Assembly: GCA_026394095.1 (NCBI GenBank)
Contig: JAPKYY010000613.1
Location: 1 to 6,154 of the forward strand
Direction: 5' to 3'
From: Acidobacteriota bacterium
GTDB lineage: Bacteria > Acidobacteriota > Terriglobia > Bryobacterales > Bryobacteraceae
Length of the DNA: 6,154 nt
Shown here piece after piece: positions 1 to 5,895 of this stretch. How positions within the stretch are numbered: the first letter of the stretch is position 1; each line of letters opens with the position of its first letter. The translations under genes were made by a program, and so were the position numbers. Under the pieces are notes generated by a model. The model had not been told where the DNA came from. It saw only the letters and a list, made by a program, of their open reading frames with translations, and did not search any database.

Positions 1-544
1 GATTCAGCCCGTCAAAAAACGCAAACAGTAATCCAACGCCAAACATCGAAAGCGCTGTTACAGCAATGCCAGTTACGGCCCCACCCCGAAGAGCGATTTG
101 CATTGCTTCTCCAAGGCTCGATCGCGCTGCAGCGGCCACGCGAATATTGGCCCGGATCGAAACCCACATCCCACTGAAGCCGGCTGCGAGCGAGCAAACA
201 GCCCCAAACAGGAAGCTGATGGTCATGCGGACTGCAAGTTGCGCGTCATCCTTTCCAAGCACATAGGCCAAGTAGATGATGAGAGCGAGAACTACTGCCA
301 GCCCGGCAATGGTGCGGTTCTGGCGGTTCATATAAGCCTCAGCGCCACTTTTGATTGCGTCGGAGATTTTACGCATCTCAGGCGTACCGGTGTCCTTGGC
401 AAGGACATACCTGGCGAGATAACCGGCGACGAGCATACCGAATGCGCTGATGGCCAGGATACTAAGTAGCGTTGTCTGCCCGGTGGCATCGCCGGGCACA
501 GCCTGGAGCCACAGCGCGAACGGAGCGTTGAGGAAATAATTCAC
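1..544 (-). CDS. hppA: Membrane-bound pyrophosphatase (H+/Na+-translocating), N-terminal part, runs off left edge
   Basis: The first 181 codons, read leftward from the GTG at 544-542, match the N-terminus of membrane pyrophosphatases, which couple pyrophosphate hydrolysis to H+ or Na+ pumping across the inner membrane. Diagnostic stretches are TPEMRKISDAIKSGAEAYMN (residues 54-73), followed by RQNRTI, and then GFSGMWVSIRANIRVA (122-137) and ALRGGAVTG (151-159). Four hydrophobic helices lie near residues 26-48, 79-97, 107-130 and 153-177, as expected for the start of a protein with about 16 helices and 670-800 residues. The start is chosen because an in-frame TAG lies a little upstream, an AAGG sits 11 bases before the GTG, and no ATG occurs before residue 37. 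The PPi-binding DxxxDxxxD loops and the residue that separates K+-dependent from K+-independent types lie outside the window, so the ion and subtype cannot be told. It is transcribed divergently from the peptidase gene. Confidence 0.93.
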   Translation of the reverse strand, partial: MNYFLNAPFALWLQAVPGDATGQTTLLSILAISAFGMLVAGYLARYVLAKDTGTPEMRKISDAIKSGAEAYMNRQNRTIAGLAVVLALIIYLAYVLGKDDAQLAVRMTISFLFGAVCSLAAGFSGMWVSIRANIRVAAAARSSLGEAMQIALRGGAVTGIAVTALSMFGVGLLFAFFDGLN

Positions 545-648
545 TTTGTAAAAGACCTTTCGAAAATACGAAAACGTCTGCTAGCTTAACTGATTTGACA
601 CGCGCGGGGCAAGGTGCGTGTTTGCTGGATCCTGATATGATTCCCGCC
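545..648. promoter_or_regulatory. Divergent intergenic region between hppA and the M81 peptidase gene
   Basis: This 104-base gap separates two diverging start codons and must hold both promoters unless they lie inside the genes. The only promoter-like hexamer I can point to is a perfect TTGACA at 595-600 on the plus strand, but nothing resembling TATAAT follows at 16-18 bases, so the promoter call is weak. Overlapping it is an inverted repeat, ACACGC (598-603) and GCGTGT (616-621), separated by 12 bases. It could be an operator or a hairpin in the leader RNA. No convincing minus-strand promoter was seen. Confidence 0.35.
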
Positions 649-2196
649 ATGAGAGTCTCTTCACTTTTGCTCTTCGCTGTTCTCTCCACACTTCAGGCGA
701 AACCAATCGTTGGCGTCGGTGGCATTGTTCACGAAACAAATACCTTCAATCCCCAAAAAACAACGCTAAAGGACTTTGAAGCAGGCATCGGCGGAGCAGA
801 CGGCATCCTTCGCGGCCAGGACCTGATCACGCGTTCCGTCAAAGCCAACAACACGATCGCAGGCTTCATCGAAGGCGCCAGTCTATCCAACTACGATTTG
901 TACCCAACCATGGTCGCTGGGCCACAAACAATTGGCCTGGTTCTCGATTCCGCCTTTGAAACGCTAACGAACGAGTTGATCGAAAGACTGAAGCAGGCAC
1001 CCAAGCTGGACGGCATCCTTCTATTCCTTCACGGAACCATGGTTTCAGAAAGCTATCAGGACGCAGACGCTGAAATCGTCAGGCGTGTCCGTAAAGCCTT
1101 CGGCCCCAGGATACCTCTGGTAGTCGTGCATGACTTTCACGCCAACATTACCGAAGACATCGTTCGAAACACCACCGCACTTCTCACCTACAAAGAATGT
1201 CCTCACCTCGATGCACGCCAGTCAGGAGTGCTTGGTGCAAAGATCATGGGCGATATTCTTTCCGGCAAGGTCAAGCCCGTACAGGCATTGGTAAAGCCGC
1301 CCATGGTTCTCAATATCCTCTTCCACAACACCTACGCAGAGCCGCTGAAGACGCTTACCGACGCAAGCAAGGACCTTGAGAAAAATCCGAAGGTCCTGGC
1401 CGCCAGCGTTGCCGGTGGCTATCAATATGCCGATATCGAAGCAATGGGCCCAGCTGTAGTCGTAGTCACCAACAACGACCCCGCACTCGCAAAACAAGAA
1501 GCAAACCGGCTTGCAGGGATGATGTGGAATATGCGCGAAGACTTGAAACTTAAGGCACCTTCTCCAGCAGAAGCGGTAAAGATAGCAATGAACAATGGCA
1601 AATGGCCTGTTTCTCTGATGGACGCAGGAGACAACATCGGTGGCGGCTCCGCCGGTGACAGCACCTACATCCTCGCAGAACTGTTGAAACAGAAAGCCGA
1701 AGGCTGGGCCGTAGTGATCTCAGACCCTGCCGCCGTGCAAACCGCCATTCGAGCCGGTGTGGGCGGCGCCTTCGATATGCCCATTGGAGGGAAAACCGAC
1801 AACCTCCATGGCGACTCCGTTCGAGTCAAAGGCCGCGTGAAAGGCATCCATGACGGCCGCTTCATCGAAACAGAAGCCCGCCACGGTGGAGGCCGCTATT
1901 GGGACATGGGCGTCTCCGTTGTCATCGAAGTAGAAGGCTCCACTCCCGACATGCCCAACTATGTCTTGATCACTCCCAAGAGGGTTTTACCCTTCAGCCT
2001 GAATCAATTGATCAGCGTTGGAATCTATCCAGAGCGAATGAAGATCCTGGTGGCCAAGGGAACCATCGCCCCTCAAGCAGCCTACGCTCCTGTATCAGCC
2101 CGCATCATCATTGTTGATTCCGGAGGTGTTACTGCAGTGAACCCCGCCCGCTTTGAATACAAAAAGATTCGCAAGAATCTATTTGGTTTGAACTGA
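649..2196 (+). CDS. M81 family metallopeptidase (MlrC/microcystinase C-like), with signal peptide
   Basis: A 515-residue protein of the M81 family (DUF1485 N-terminal domain plus MlrC C-terminal domain), whose founding member MlrC hydrolyses linearised microcystin fragments. Most relatives have unknown substrates, so I infer only a Zn-dependent hydrolase. Family motifs are GGIVHETNTF (24-33), LLFLHGTM (124-131), VVVHDFHANIT (158-168) and YKECPHLD (181-188). HDFHAN and the His of CPHLD are the likely metal ligands. The C-terminal domain opens with DAGDNIGGGSAGDST (325-339). Start: reading is open from a TTG at 595, but the ATG at 649 directly begins MRVSSLLLFAVLSTLQA, a typical signal peptide with likely cleavage before KPIVGVGG. 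The ATG at 637 is an alternative. No strong Shine-Dalgarno precedes any of them. Export is predicted, whereas I would expect many family members to be cytoplasmic. The family call is firm; the substrate is unknown. Confidence 0.93.
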   Translation: MRVSSLLLFAVLSTLQAKPIVGVGGIVHETNTFNPQKTTLKDFEAGIGGADGILRGQDLITRSVKANNTIAGFIEGASLSNYDLYPTMVAGPQTIGLVLDSAFETLTNELIERLKQAPKLDGILLFLHGTMVSESYQDADAEIVRRVRKAFGPRIPLVVVHDFHANITEDIVRNTTALLTYKECPHLDARQSGVLGAKIMGDILSGKVKPVQALVKPPMVLNILFHNTYAEPLKTLTDASKDLEKNPKVLAASVAGGYQYADIEAMGPAVVVVTNNDPALAKQEANRLAGMMWNMREDLKLKAPSPAEAVKIAMNNGKWPVSLMDAGDNIGGGSAGDSTYILAELLKQKAEGWAVVISDPAAVQTAIRAGVGGAFDMPIGGKTDNLHGDSVRVKGRVKGIHDGRFIETEARHGGGRYWDMGVSVVIEVEGSTPDMPNYVLITPKRVLPFSLNQLISVGIYPERMKILVAKGTIAPQAAYAPVSARIIIVDSGGVTAVNPARFEYKKIRKNLFGLN

Positions 2197-2210
2197 AGAA
2201 ATCGTGTAGG

Positions 2211-2297
2211 ATGAAAAAGCAATGGCTCTGGCCCACTCATATCGATTCTGGTATTGGTACGTCGCATCCCGCGAACGAGTGGACTTGCATGCCATGA
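2211..2297 (+). CDS. Possible Trp-rich leader peptide of an attenuator (28 codons)
   Basis: This short frame begins 14 bases after the peptidase stop and starts MKKQWLWPTH. It carries three Trp codons in 28 (positions 5, 7 and 24), far above normal use of this amino acid, and ends at TGA 2295-2297, shortly before a strong intrinsic terminator and a DAHP synthase frame. Trp-codon leader peptides ahead of aromatic-pathway genes are the classic sensor of ribosome-mediated attenuation. Against it, the ribosome-binding site is poor: the AGG lies directly against the ATG, and only a weak GAAGAA lies further upstream. It is therefore a candidate rather than a firm gene. The RNA pairings that support it are given under the attenuator entry. 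Confidence 0.4.
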   Translation: MKKQWLWPTHIDSGIGTSHPANEWTCMP

Positions 2298-2328
2298 AGA
2301 ACTAATCCCAATTTTTCTGGTTTCGCAA

Positions 2329-2363
2329 AAAAGGCCCGCTCGGTAGTTCCGAGCGGGCCTTTT
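2329..2363. terminator. Strong intrinsic (rho-independent) terminator hairpin, potentially bidirectional
   Basis: A perfect 11-bp GC-rich stem, GGCCCGCTCGG (2333-2343) with CCGAGCGGGCC (2349-2359), closes a five-base loop. AAAA (2329-2332) facing TTTT (2360-2363) extends it to 15 bp. The right side supplies the U-tract for plus-strand transcripts. The A-run 2327-2332 would supply a six-U tract on the minus strand. It follows the peptidase gene by about 130 bases and precedes the DAHP synthase frame, so it may end the peptidase transcript, act as the conditional terminator of an attenuator, or both. Confidence 0.9.
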
Positions 2364-2374
2364 GCATTTCCAGA

Positions 2375-2380
2375 CAGGAG
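2375..2380 (+). promoter_or_regulatory. Ribosome-binding site CAGGAG for the GTG at 2388
   Basis: CAGGAG lies seven bases ahead of GTG 2388-2390, near-ideal spacing, and is the best Shine-Dalgarno in the window. It marks where translation of the DAHP synthase gene was probably meant to begin. However, the GTG is not in the frame of the surviving DAHP synthase sequence. Confidence 0.65.
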
Positions 2381-2387
2381 TTTTGTT

Positions 2388-2453
2388 GTGAATTTACTAG
2401 TAAACCTCGCACCTCCCCTTACGAATTTCAAGGCCTCGGCGAACCAGGCTTGA
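2388..2453 (+). CDS. 21-codon stub ORF at the original DAHP synthase start, out of frame with the rest
   Basis: GTG 2388 follows a good Shine-Dalgarno but the frame runs only 21 codons (beginning [10 protein letters not shown]) to TGA 2451-2453. From about 2402 this DNA encodes conserved DAHP synthase residues in a different frame, so most of the peptide is a frame-shifted reading of that gene. The likely explanation is that only the first four codons or so of the original gene remain and the next few hundred bases have been lost, leaving the frames misjoined. Its TGA overlaps TTG 2450-2452, which stays in the DAHP synthase frame, so a terminating ribosome could in principle restart there. 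Confidence 0.35.
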   Translation: MNLLVNLAPPLTNFKASANQA

Positions 2454-3013
2454 AGCTGCTCGAACAGGCTCGCGAGCGCTACGGCCTAGGGATCGTTACA
2501 GAAGTGGTCACCGAAGGAGATGTCGAGCTGGTCGCAAACTATGCAGACCTGATGCAGGTAGGCGCACGCAACATGCAGAACTTTGCCCTCCTGAAGGCAC
2601 TCGGCCGATGTGGCAAACCAGTCCTCCTGAAACGTGGCCCATCGGCGACATTGAAGGAATGGCTGATGGCAGCAGAGTACATCCTGGCCAACGGCAATCC
2701 CGATGTGGTCCTGTGTGAACGTGGCATACGCAGTTTCGATTCCCATACCCGAAACGTCTGCGACATCACAGCCGTACCGGCAATGAAGGAAATGACACAC
2801 CTGCCGGTCATTCTCGACCCCTCCCACGCAACAGGCCGAAGAAGCCTCGTGGCCCCGCTGGCCAGGGCTGCAGTCGCTGTAGGAGCCGATGGTTTGCTGG
2901 TCGAATGTCATCCAAGTCCAGATCAGGCATTGAGCGACGGGCCACAAAGCCTGGACCTCGTTCAGTTTCGCGAAATGATGATGACCCTTCCGTGCCGTAT
3001 CCTGAAGGCGTGA
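2402..3013 (+). pseudogene. aroF: 3-deoxy-7-phosphoheptulonate (DAHP) synthase, AroF-like, 5'-truncated
   Basis: DAHP synthase joins phosphoenolpyruvate and erythrose 4-phosphate in the first step of aromatic amino acid synthesis, in the cytoplasm. This frame matches the Thermotoga/Bacillus-like (type I-beta) class from [16 protein letters not shown] onward: [62 protein letters not shown] and ALSDGPQSL. Three of the four metal ligands are present: His of DPSHATG, Glu of VECHP and Asp of SDGPQ. The fourth, the Cys of the GPC motif on the first barrel strand, is missing together with everything before KPRT. About 203 residues remain, against roughly 260 for a bare core and about 340 with the usual N-terminal domain. 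Upstream the frame is open to a TAA at 2303 but has no ATG, GTG or TTG, so the first usable start is TTG 2450, inside conserved sequence. Family certain; probably inactive as written, or an assembly gap. Confidence 0.88.
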
Positions 3014-3648
3014 AAGCTTGGTTGTTGGCGTTAGCGTTGTTGGCTCTTGGTGCTCTTTATTTTTGGAGCCAGCACAAGGAAATGAGTTTGTCCGAACAGG
3101 TTTCGCACCTGCCGAGTGCTGATGGCATTTTTGTCATCGCCGATGCTGCCGTGGTCAAAAAGATCGCGGGAGATGCGGCAGGAGAAGAGGCGGAATACAA
3201 GGAATTCGTCTCAAAGACAGGCTTTGACTACCGCCGCGACATGGATCGCCTGGTTGCCGTAATTGGCGAGCCCACCAGCTACTACGTCGTCACCGGTCGC
3301 TTCGATTGGGCCAAAATCTCGGCCTATGTCGGAACCTGCGTAAAAGGCCTATGTTCGATGCCGGCAAGCCAGGAAGGCAAATGGATATCCCTCATGCAGC
3401 TCGGCAGTGGTGCAGTGGCTATTTCTGTTTCGCCGAAGCAACTGGCAGTTGGTGAAATGGAAGCAGTGCGCAAACCGCTGGTCGATTGGAGCGAAGTGCC
3501 CTTTCTGGTCAAAGGCCGCGGTCGTCATTTTGCCCGCTGGGGATTGAGTGGCGAAGAATTGGTTGAAGTGAAGCTCGCAGGCGACGCCCTCGAATTGAAA
3601 GCTGGCTCTGTAACGAGGCGACTGCCTTTGGGGAAGATATTCGAATGA
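3010..3648 (+). CDS. Membrane-anchored protein of unknown function
   Basis: I do not recognise a named family. The protein has 212 residues. Residues 1-19 (from [10 protein letters not shown]) form one hydrophobic helix, with a single Lys before it, which looks like a signal anchor or uncleaved signal peptide. The rest is soluble and probably faces the periplasm. Noticeable parts are [19 protein letters not shown] (70-88), [10 protein letters not shown] (94-103) and GTCVKGLC (108-115); its Cys110 and Cys115 are the only two cysteines and could form a disulfide if exported. The TGFDY/GRFD pattern reminds me of uncharacterised acidobacterial proteins, but that is recollection only. GTG 3010 is preferred because it overlaps the DAHP synthase stop as GTGA and gives a complete N-terminal helix. 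Reading is open further upstream from 2905, but that part overlaps conserved DAHP synthase sequence. It ends at ATGA with the kinase start. Confidence 0.75.
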   Translation: MKAWLLALALLALGALYFWSQHKEMSLSEQVSHLPSADGIFVIADAAVVKKIAGDAAGEEAEYKEFVSKTGFDYRRDMDRLVAVIGEPTSYYVVTGRFDWAKISAYVGTCVKGLCSMPASQEGKWISLMQLGSGAVAISVSPKQLAVGEMEAVRKPLVDWSEVPFLVKGRGRHFARWGLSGEELVEVKLAGDALELKAGSVTRRLPLGKIFE

Positions 3649-4538
3649 AGATTTTGGTTGCGGGCAACCTTGTTCTCGATCTGCTGGCTTGGCCGGTGGA
3701 GGATATCCGCTGGGATGGAACAGTATGGGTAGAACAATTCACACGTAGCGTTGGCGGCAATGGAGCCAATACCAGCTTCACTCTGGCCAAACTGGGAGTT
3801 GATGTCTCACTCGTGGGTGCAGTTGGCAATGACGCTGAGGGAGAAGAATTGTTGTCGATCCTCAAAGGCGTCGACCTCACGCGAGTAAAGAAAATAGCAC
3901 TCCCAACTCCAACCACAAGGGCTCTAGTAAAACGAACGGGACAACGTGCCTTCGTACACCGGCCAGGTGCAAGCAAGGCTGCGCTCAAGTCGATCCCGGC
4001 CATGAAGGGTTTTCAGCACTTCCATTTGGCCAACCCCTTCGCAGTCCCGTCCCTGCGAACTCTTGCACCAAGGATGCTTGAGCGAGCAAGACGCGAAGGA
4101 CTAACCACGTCAATGGATACCGGCTGGGATTCCCGGGGGGAATGGGGCAAAGTTGTACTTCCCTGCCTCGAACACGTTGATGTCTTGTTCGTTAATGAAG
4201 AAGAAGCTCGCCTGATCACAGGAGCGAAAACATGGCAGGCTGCACTCAAGCTCCTGCCAGCGGGGCATGTCGTAATGAAGCGTGGCAACAAAGGAGCAGT
4301 CGTAGATGGCGAGTTAGTACCGGCATACCCAGTGGACGCGATCGATTCAACGGGAGCAGGAGACGTCTTCGCAGGAGCCTTTCTAGCCGCCTGGACCCGA
4401 GGCTACTCCTTAACCGAAGCAGTCGATTTCGCCAATGCTGCTGCTGCCATGAGCGTCCTTAAGCTTGGGTCGGTAGCAGGCCTTAAGAACTTTGCTCAAA
4501 CATTGCGATGGAAGAAGGCTAGGCGAGCAGCGATTTGA
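3645..4538 (+). CDS. PfkB family carbohydrate kinase
   Basis: A 297-residue kinase of the ribokinase/PfkB superfamily, which transfers the ATP gamma-phosphate to a sugar or nucleoside hydroxyl in the cytoplasm. Evidence, in order: N-terminal strand [14 protein letters not shown]; first PfkB signature with the di-glycine hinge SVGGNGANTSFTLAKLG (35-51); LVGAVGNDAEGEELL (56-70); HRPGAS (105-110); VNEEEARLITGA (183-194); KRGNKGAVV (212-220); and second signature DSTGAGDVFAGAFLAAW (234-250), whose Asp240 is the expected catalytic base and whose GAG forms the anion hole. Length is normal for the family. The substrate cannot be read from these motifs; ribokinase, fructokinase, KDG kinase or nucleoside kinase all remain possible. 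The start overlaps the upstream stop by ATGA, so it is probably translationally coupled to the membrane protein. Its 3' end overlaps the convergent DUF1501 gene by 20 bases with no terminator between them. Confidence 0.93.
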   Translation: MKILVAGNLVLDLLAWPVEDIRWDGTVWVEQFTRSVGGNGANTSFTLAKLGVDVSLVGAVGNDAEGEELLSILKGVDLTRVKKIALPTPTTRALVKRTGQRAFVHRPGASKAALKSIPAMKGFQHFHLANPFAVPSLRTLAPRMLERARREGLTTSMDTGWDSRGEWGKVVLPCLEHVDVLFVNEEEARLITGAKTWQAALKLLPAGHVVMKRGNKGAVVDGELVPAYPVDAIDSTGAGDVFAGAFLAAWTRGYSLTEAVDFANAAAAMSVLKLGSVAGLKNFAQTLRWKKARRAAI

Positions 4539-5895
4539 TGACGTGGCCGTGTACGTCGGTTAACCGGCGATTGAGGCCATTGTGATACCAGGTAAGCTTC
4601 TCGTGATCTAGCCCGAGCAAGTGCAGTACTGTGGCCCAGAAGTCGTAAACAGTTGTAGGATTCTCAACCACACGTCGACCGAAGTCATCCGTCCTGCCCC
4701 AGGAAGCAGCCTTCTTGACTCCGGCCCCCAGCATCCAGACTGTATAGGCATCGGGATTGTGATCTCGCCCCAGAGTGCCTTCCTGATGCGTGGGCATGCG
4801 GCCAAATTCTGTCGTCCAAAGCACAAGCGTGTCTTTGAGAAGCCCCCGGGCTTCAAGATCGGCTATCAGACCGGCGGTGGGTTGGTCGAGAATCGGCAAG
4901 TGCCGTTCGTAATCTGCTTTCAGCGTTTTGTGGGCATCCCAATTGAGAAGTCCATCCACGCCGGAAGCTCGAGAGGCGCAATAGAGTTGAACGTAGCGAA
5001 CACCGCGCTCAACCAGTCGGCGGGCGAGAAGACAGTTTTTCGCGTAAGCCGCCACTAGGGGATTGGTGCTATTGGCTCCGTAAAGATCCAAGGTAGCCTT
5101 CGATTCAGCATTGAGATTAGAAACCTCAGGAGCAGACATTTGCATCCGAGCCGCAAGCGAATAGGAAGCGATGCGAGCCTGCAGATCGGTATCCCCAGCG
5201 TGCCGGGATGCATGTTGGGTGTTCAGAAACTGCGCGAAGTCGCGCGTCGCCTGATCGGTATTGGCAGTGATGCCGGAGGGACGATCCAGATTACGAATTG
5301 GGTCGGCAGCGTTAAAGGCTACACCCTGGTGTTCTGCCGGCAGGAATCCTGAAGTCCAGTTTGCAGGCCCGGAGGGCGGAATGCCCCGGATATCGGGAAT
5401 AGCGACATAAGCAGGAAGGTTCTCGTTCTCGGAGCCCAAAGCATAGCTCAACCAGGCTCCGGCTGAAGGGAAGCCTTCAAAGACAAAGCCGGTATTCATA
5501 GCAACACAGGCAGGGCCATGTGTGTTCGATCGGGAACTCATCGAATGAATGAAGGCCATGTCATCCACGTATTTGGCCAGATGAGGAAGCTTGGTAGTGA
5601 TCGGCTTGCCAGATTGCCCAACTGGCTTGAAGTCCCAGGGGCTGCGCATGAGATTACCGTTGGCGCCCTGAAAGGTTACGTCTTTATCTCCGCCAGGCAT
5701 GGGCTGGCCGCTTCGCTTTTCCAATTCGGGCTTGTAGTCGAAAGTATCGAGATGCGACGCCCCGCCTGGGCAGAAGATCTGGATGACTCGCTTGGCCTTG
5801 GGCGTGAAGTGCGGTTGTTTCGTAGCCCCAGTGAGCAGATCGGCAAAAGCGATCGCACTCAGGCCCGAGACGAAGCGGCGGCGGTTAGTAAACAT
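4519..5895 (-). CDS. DUF1501 domain-containing protein with Tat-like signal
   Basis: A 458-residue DUF1501 protein. The family resembles alkaline phosphatases and sulfatases in fold, but its reaction is not established. It is abundant in Planctomycetota, Verrucomicrobiota and Acidobacteriota next to DUF1549/DUF1553 genes. The N-terminus MFTNRRRFVSG followed by LSAIAFADLLTGA looks like a twin-arginine signal (RRRFV), suggesting export of a folded, perhaps metal-containing protein. Family motifs: CPGGASHLDTFDYKPEL (42-58), SNTHGPACVAMNTG (123-136), LNWDAH (317-322), LWTTEFGRMP (359-368), GRDHNPDAYTVWMLGAG (376-392) and YDFWATVLHLLGLDHEKL (417-434), the usual C-terminal end. Start: reading is open to ATG 5946, but ATG 5895 puts the Arg pair at residues 5-6 and leaves only an 11-base overlap with the upstream gene. 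No strong Shine-Dalgarno is visible, so coupling to that gene is likely. Product function unknown. Confidence 0.93.
   Translation of the reverse strand: MFTNRRRFVSGLSAIAFADLLTGATKQPHFTPKAKRVIQIFCPGGASHLDTFDYKPELEKRSGQPMPGGDKDVTFQGANGNLMRSPWDFKPVGQSGKPITTKLPHLAKYVDDMAFIHSMSSRSNTHGPACVAMNTGFVFEGFPSAGAWLSYALGSENENLPAYVAIPDIRGIPPSGPANWTSGFLPAEHQGVAFNAADPIRNLDRPSGITANTDQATRDFAQFLNTQHASRHAGDTDLQARIASYSLAARMQMSAPEVSNLNAESKATLDLYGANSTNPLVAAYAKNCLLARRLVERGVRYVQLYCASRASGVDGLLNWDAHKTLKADYERHLPILDQPTAGLIADLEARGLLKDTLVLWTTEFGRMPTHQEGTLGRDHNPDAYTVWMLGAGVKKAASWGRTDDFGRRVVENPTTVYDFWATVLHLLGLDHEKLTWYHNGLNRRLTDVHGHVIKSLLA

Larger units (their letters stand above)
2211..2363 (+). promoter_or_regulatory. Candidate tryptophan transcription attenuator ahead of the DAHP synthase gene
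   Basis: Four segments can form the alternating pairs of a trp-type attenuator. Segment 1, CCACTC (2233-2238), lies just after the tandem Trp codons (2223-2225 and 2229-2231). Segment 2, CGAGTGG (2276-2282), pairs perfectly with segment 1 over six bases. Segment 2 can instead pair with CCGCTCG (2336-2342) over seven bases, one of them G-U, and those bases belong to the left arm of the terminator (segment 3, 2333-2343). Segment 3 otherwise pairs with segment 4 (2349-2359). A ribosome stalled on the Trp codons would cover segment 1 and favour 2:3, giving read-through. A ribosome reaching the TGA at 2295 would cover segment 2 and favour the terminator. The pairings are seen directly; the regulation is inferred. 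No convincing promoter was found just upstream. Confidence 0.42.

Noticed and set aside
66..469. Plus-strand open frames at 66-266 and 98-469
   Set aside because: They lie opposite clearly conserved hppA coding sequence on the minus strand and have no recognisable protein features.
595..648. TTG at 595 as start of the M81 peptidase
   Set aside because: It would place 18 polar residues before an otherwise perfect signal peptide, and the TTG has no Shine-Dalgarno. ATG 649 is more plausible.
462..689. Minus-strand 75-codon frame spanning the hppA start and the divergent region
   Set aside because: It overlaps hppA in a different frame, and its sequence looks like noise with no domain or plausible ribosome-binding site.
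2165..2180. Hairpin AGATTC-GCAA-GAATCT near the end of the M81 gene, as a terminator
   Set aside because: The six-pair AT-rich stem lies inside coding sequence and has no real T-tract. The strong hairpin at 2329-2363 is the better terminator.
2388..2402. Programmed -1 frameshift linking GTG 2388 to the DAHP synthase frame
   Set aside because: GAATTTA is not a proper slippery heptamer, and even a successful shift would give a protein lacking the first barrel strand and its Cys. A deletion or assembly gap explains more.
2486..2947. Minus-strand 153-codon frame
   Set aside because: It is the complement of strongly conserved DAHP synthase sequence.
3509..4003. Minus-strand 164-codon frame
   Set aside because: It lies opposite the 3' end of the membrane-protein gene and the first PfkB signature, both better supported. 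Its sequence is low-complexity Ser/Thr/Pro-rich, as in shadow frames.
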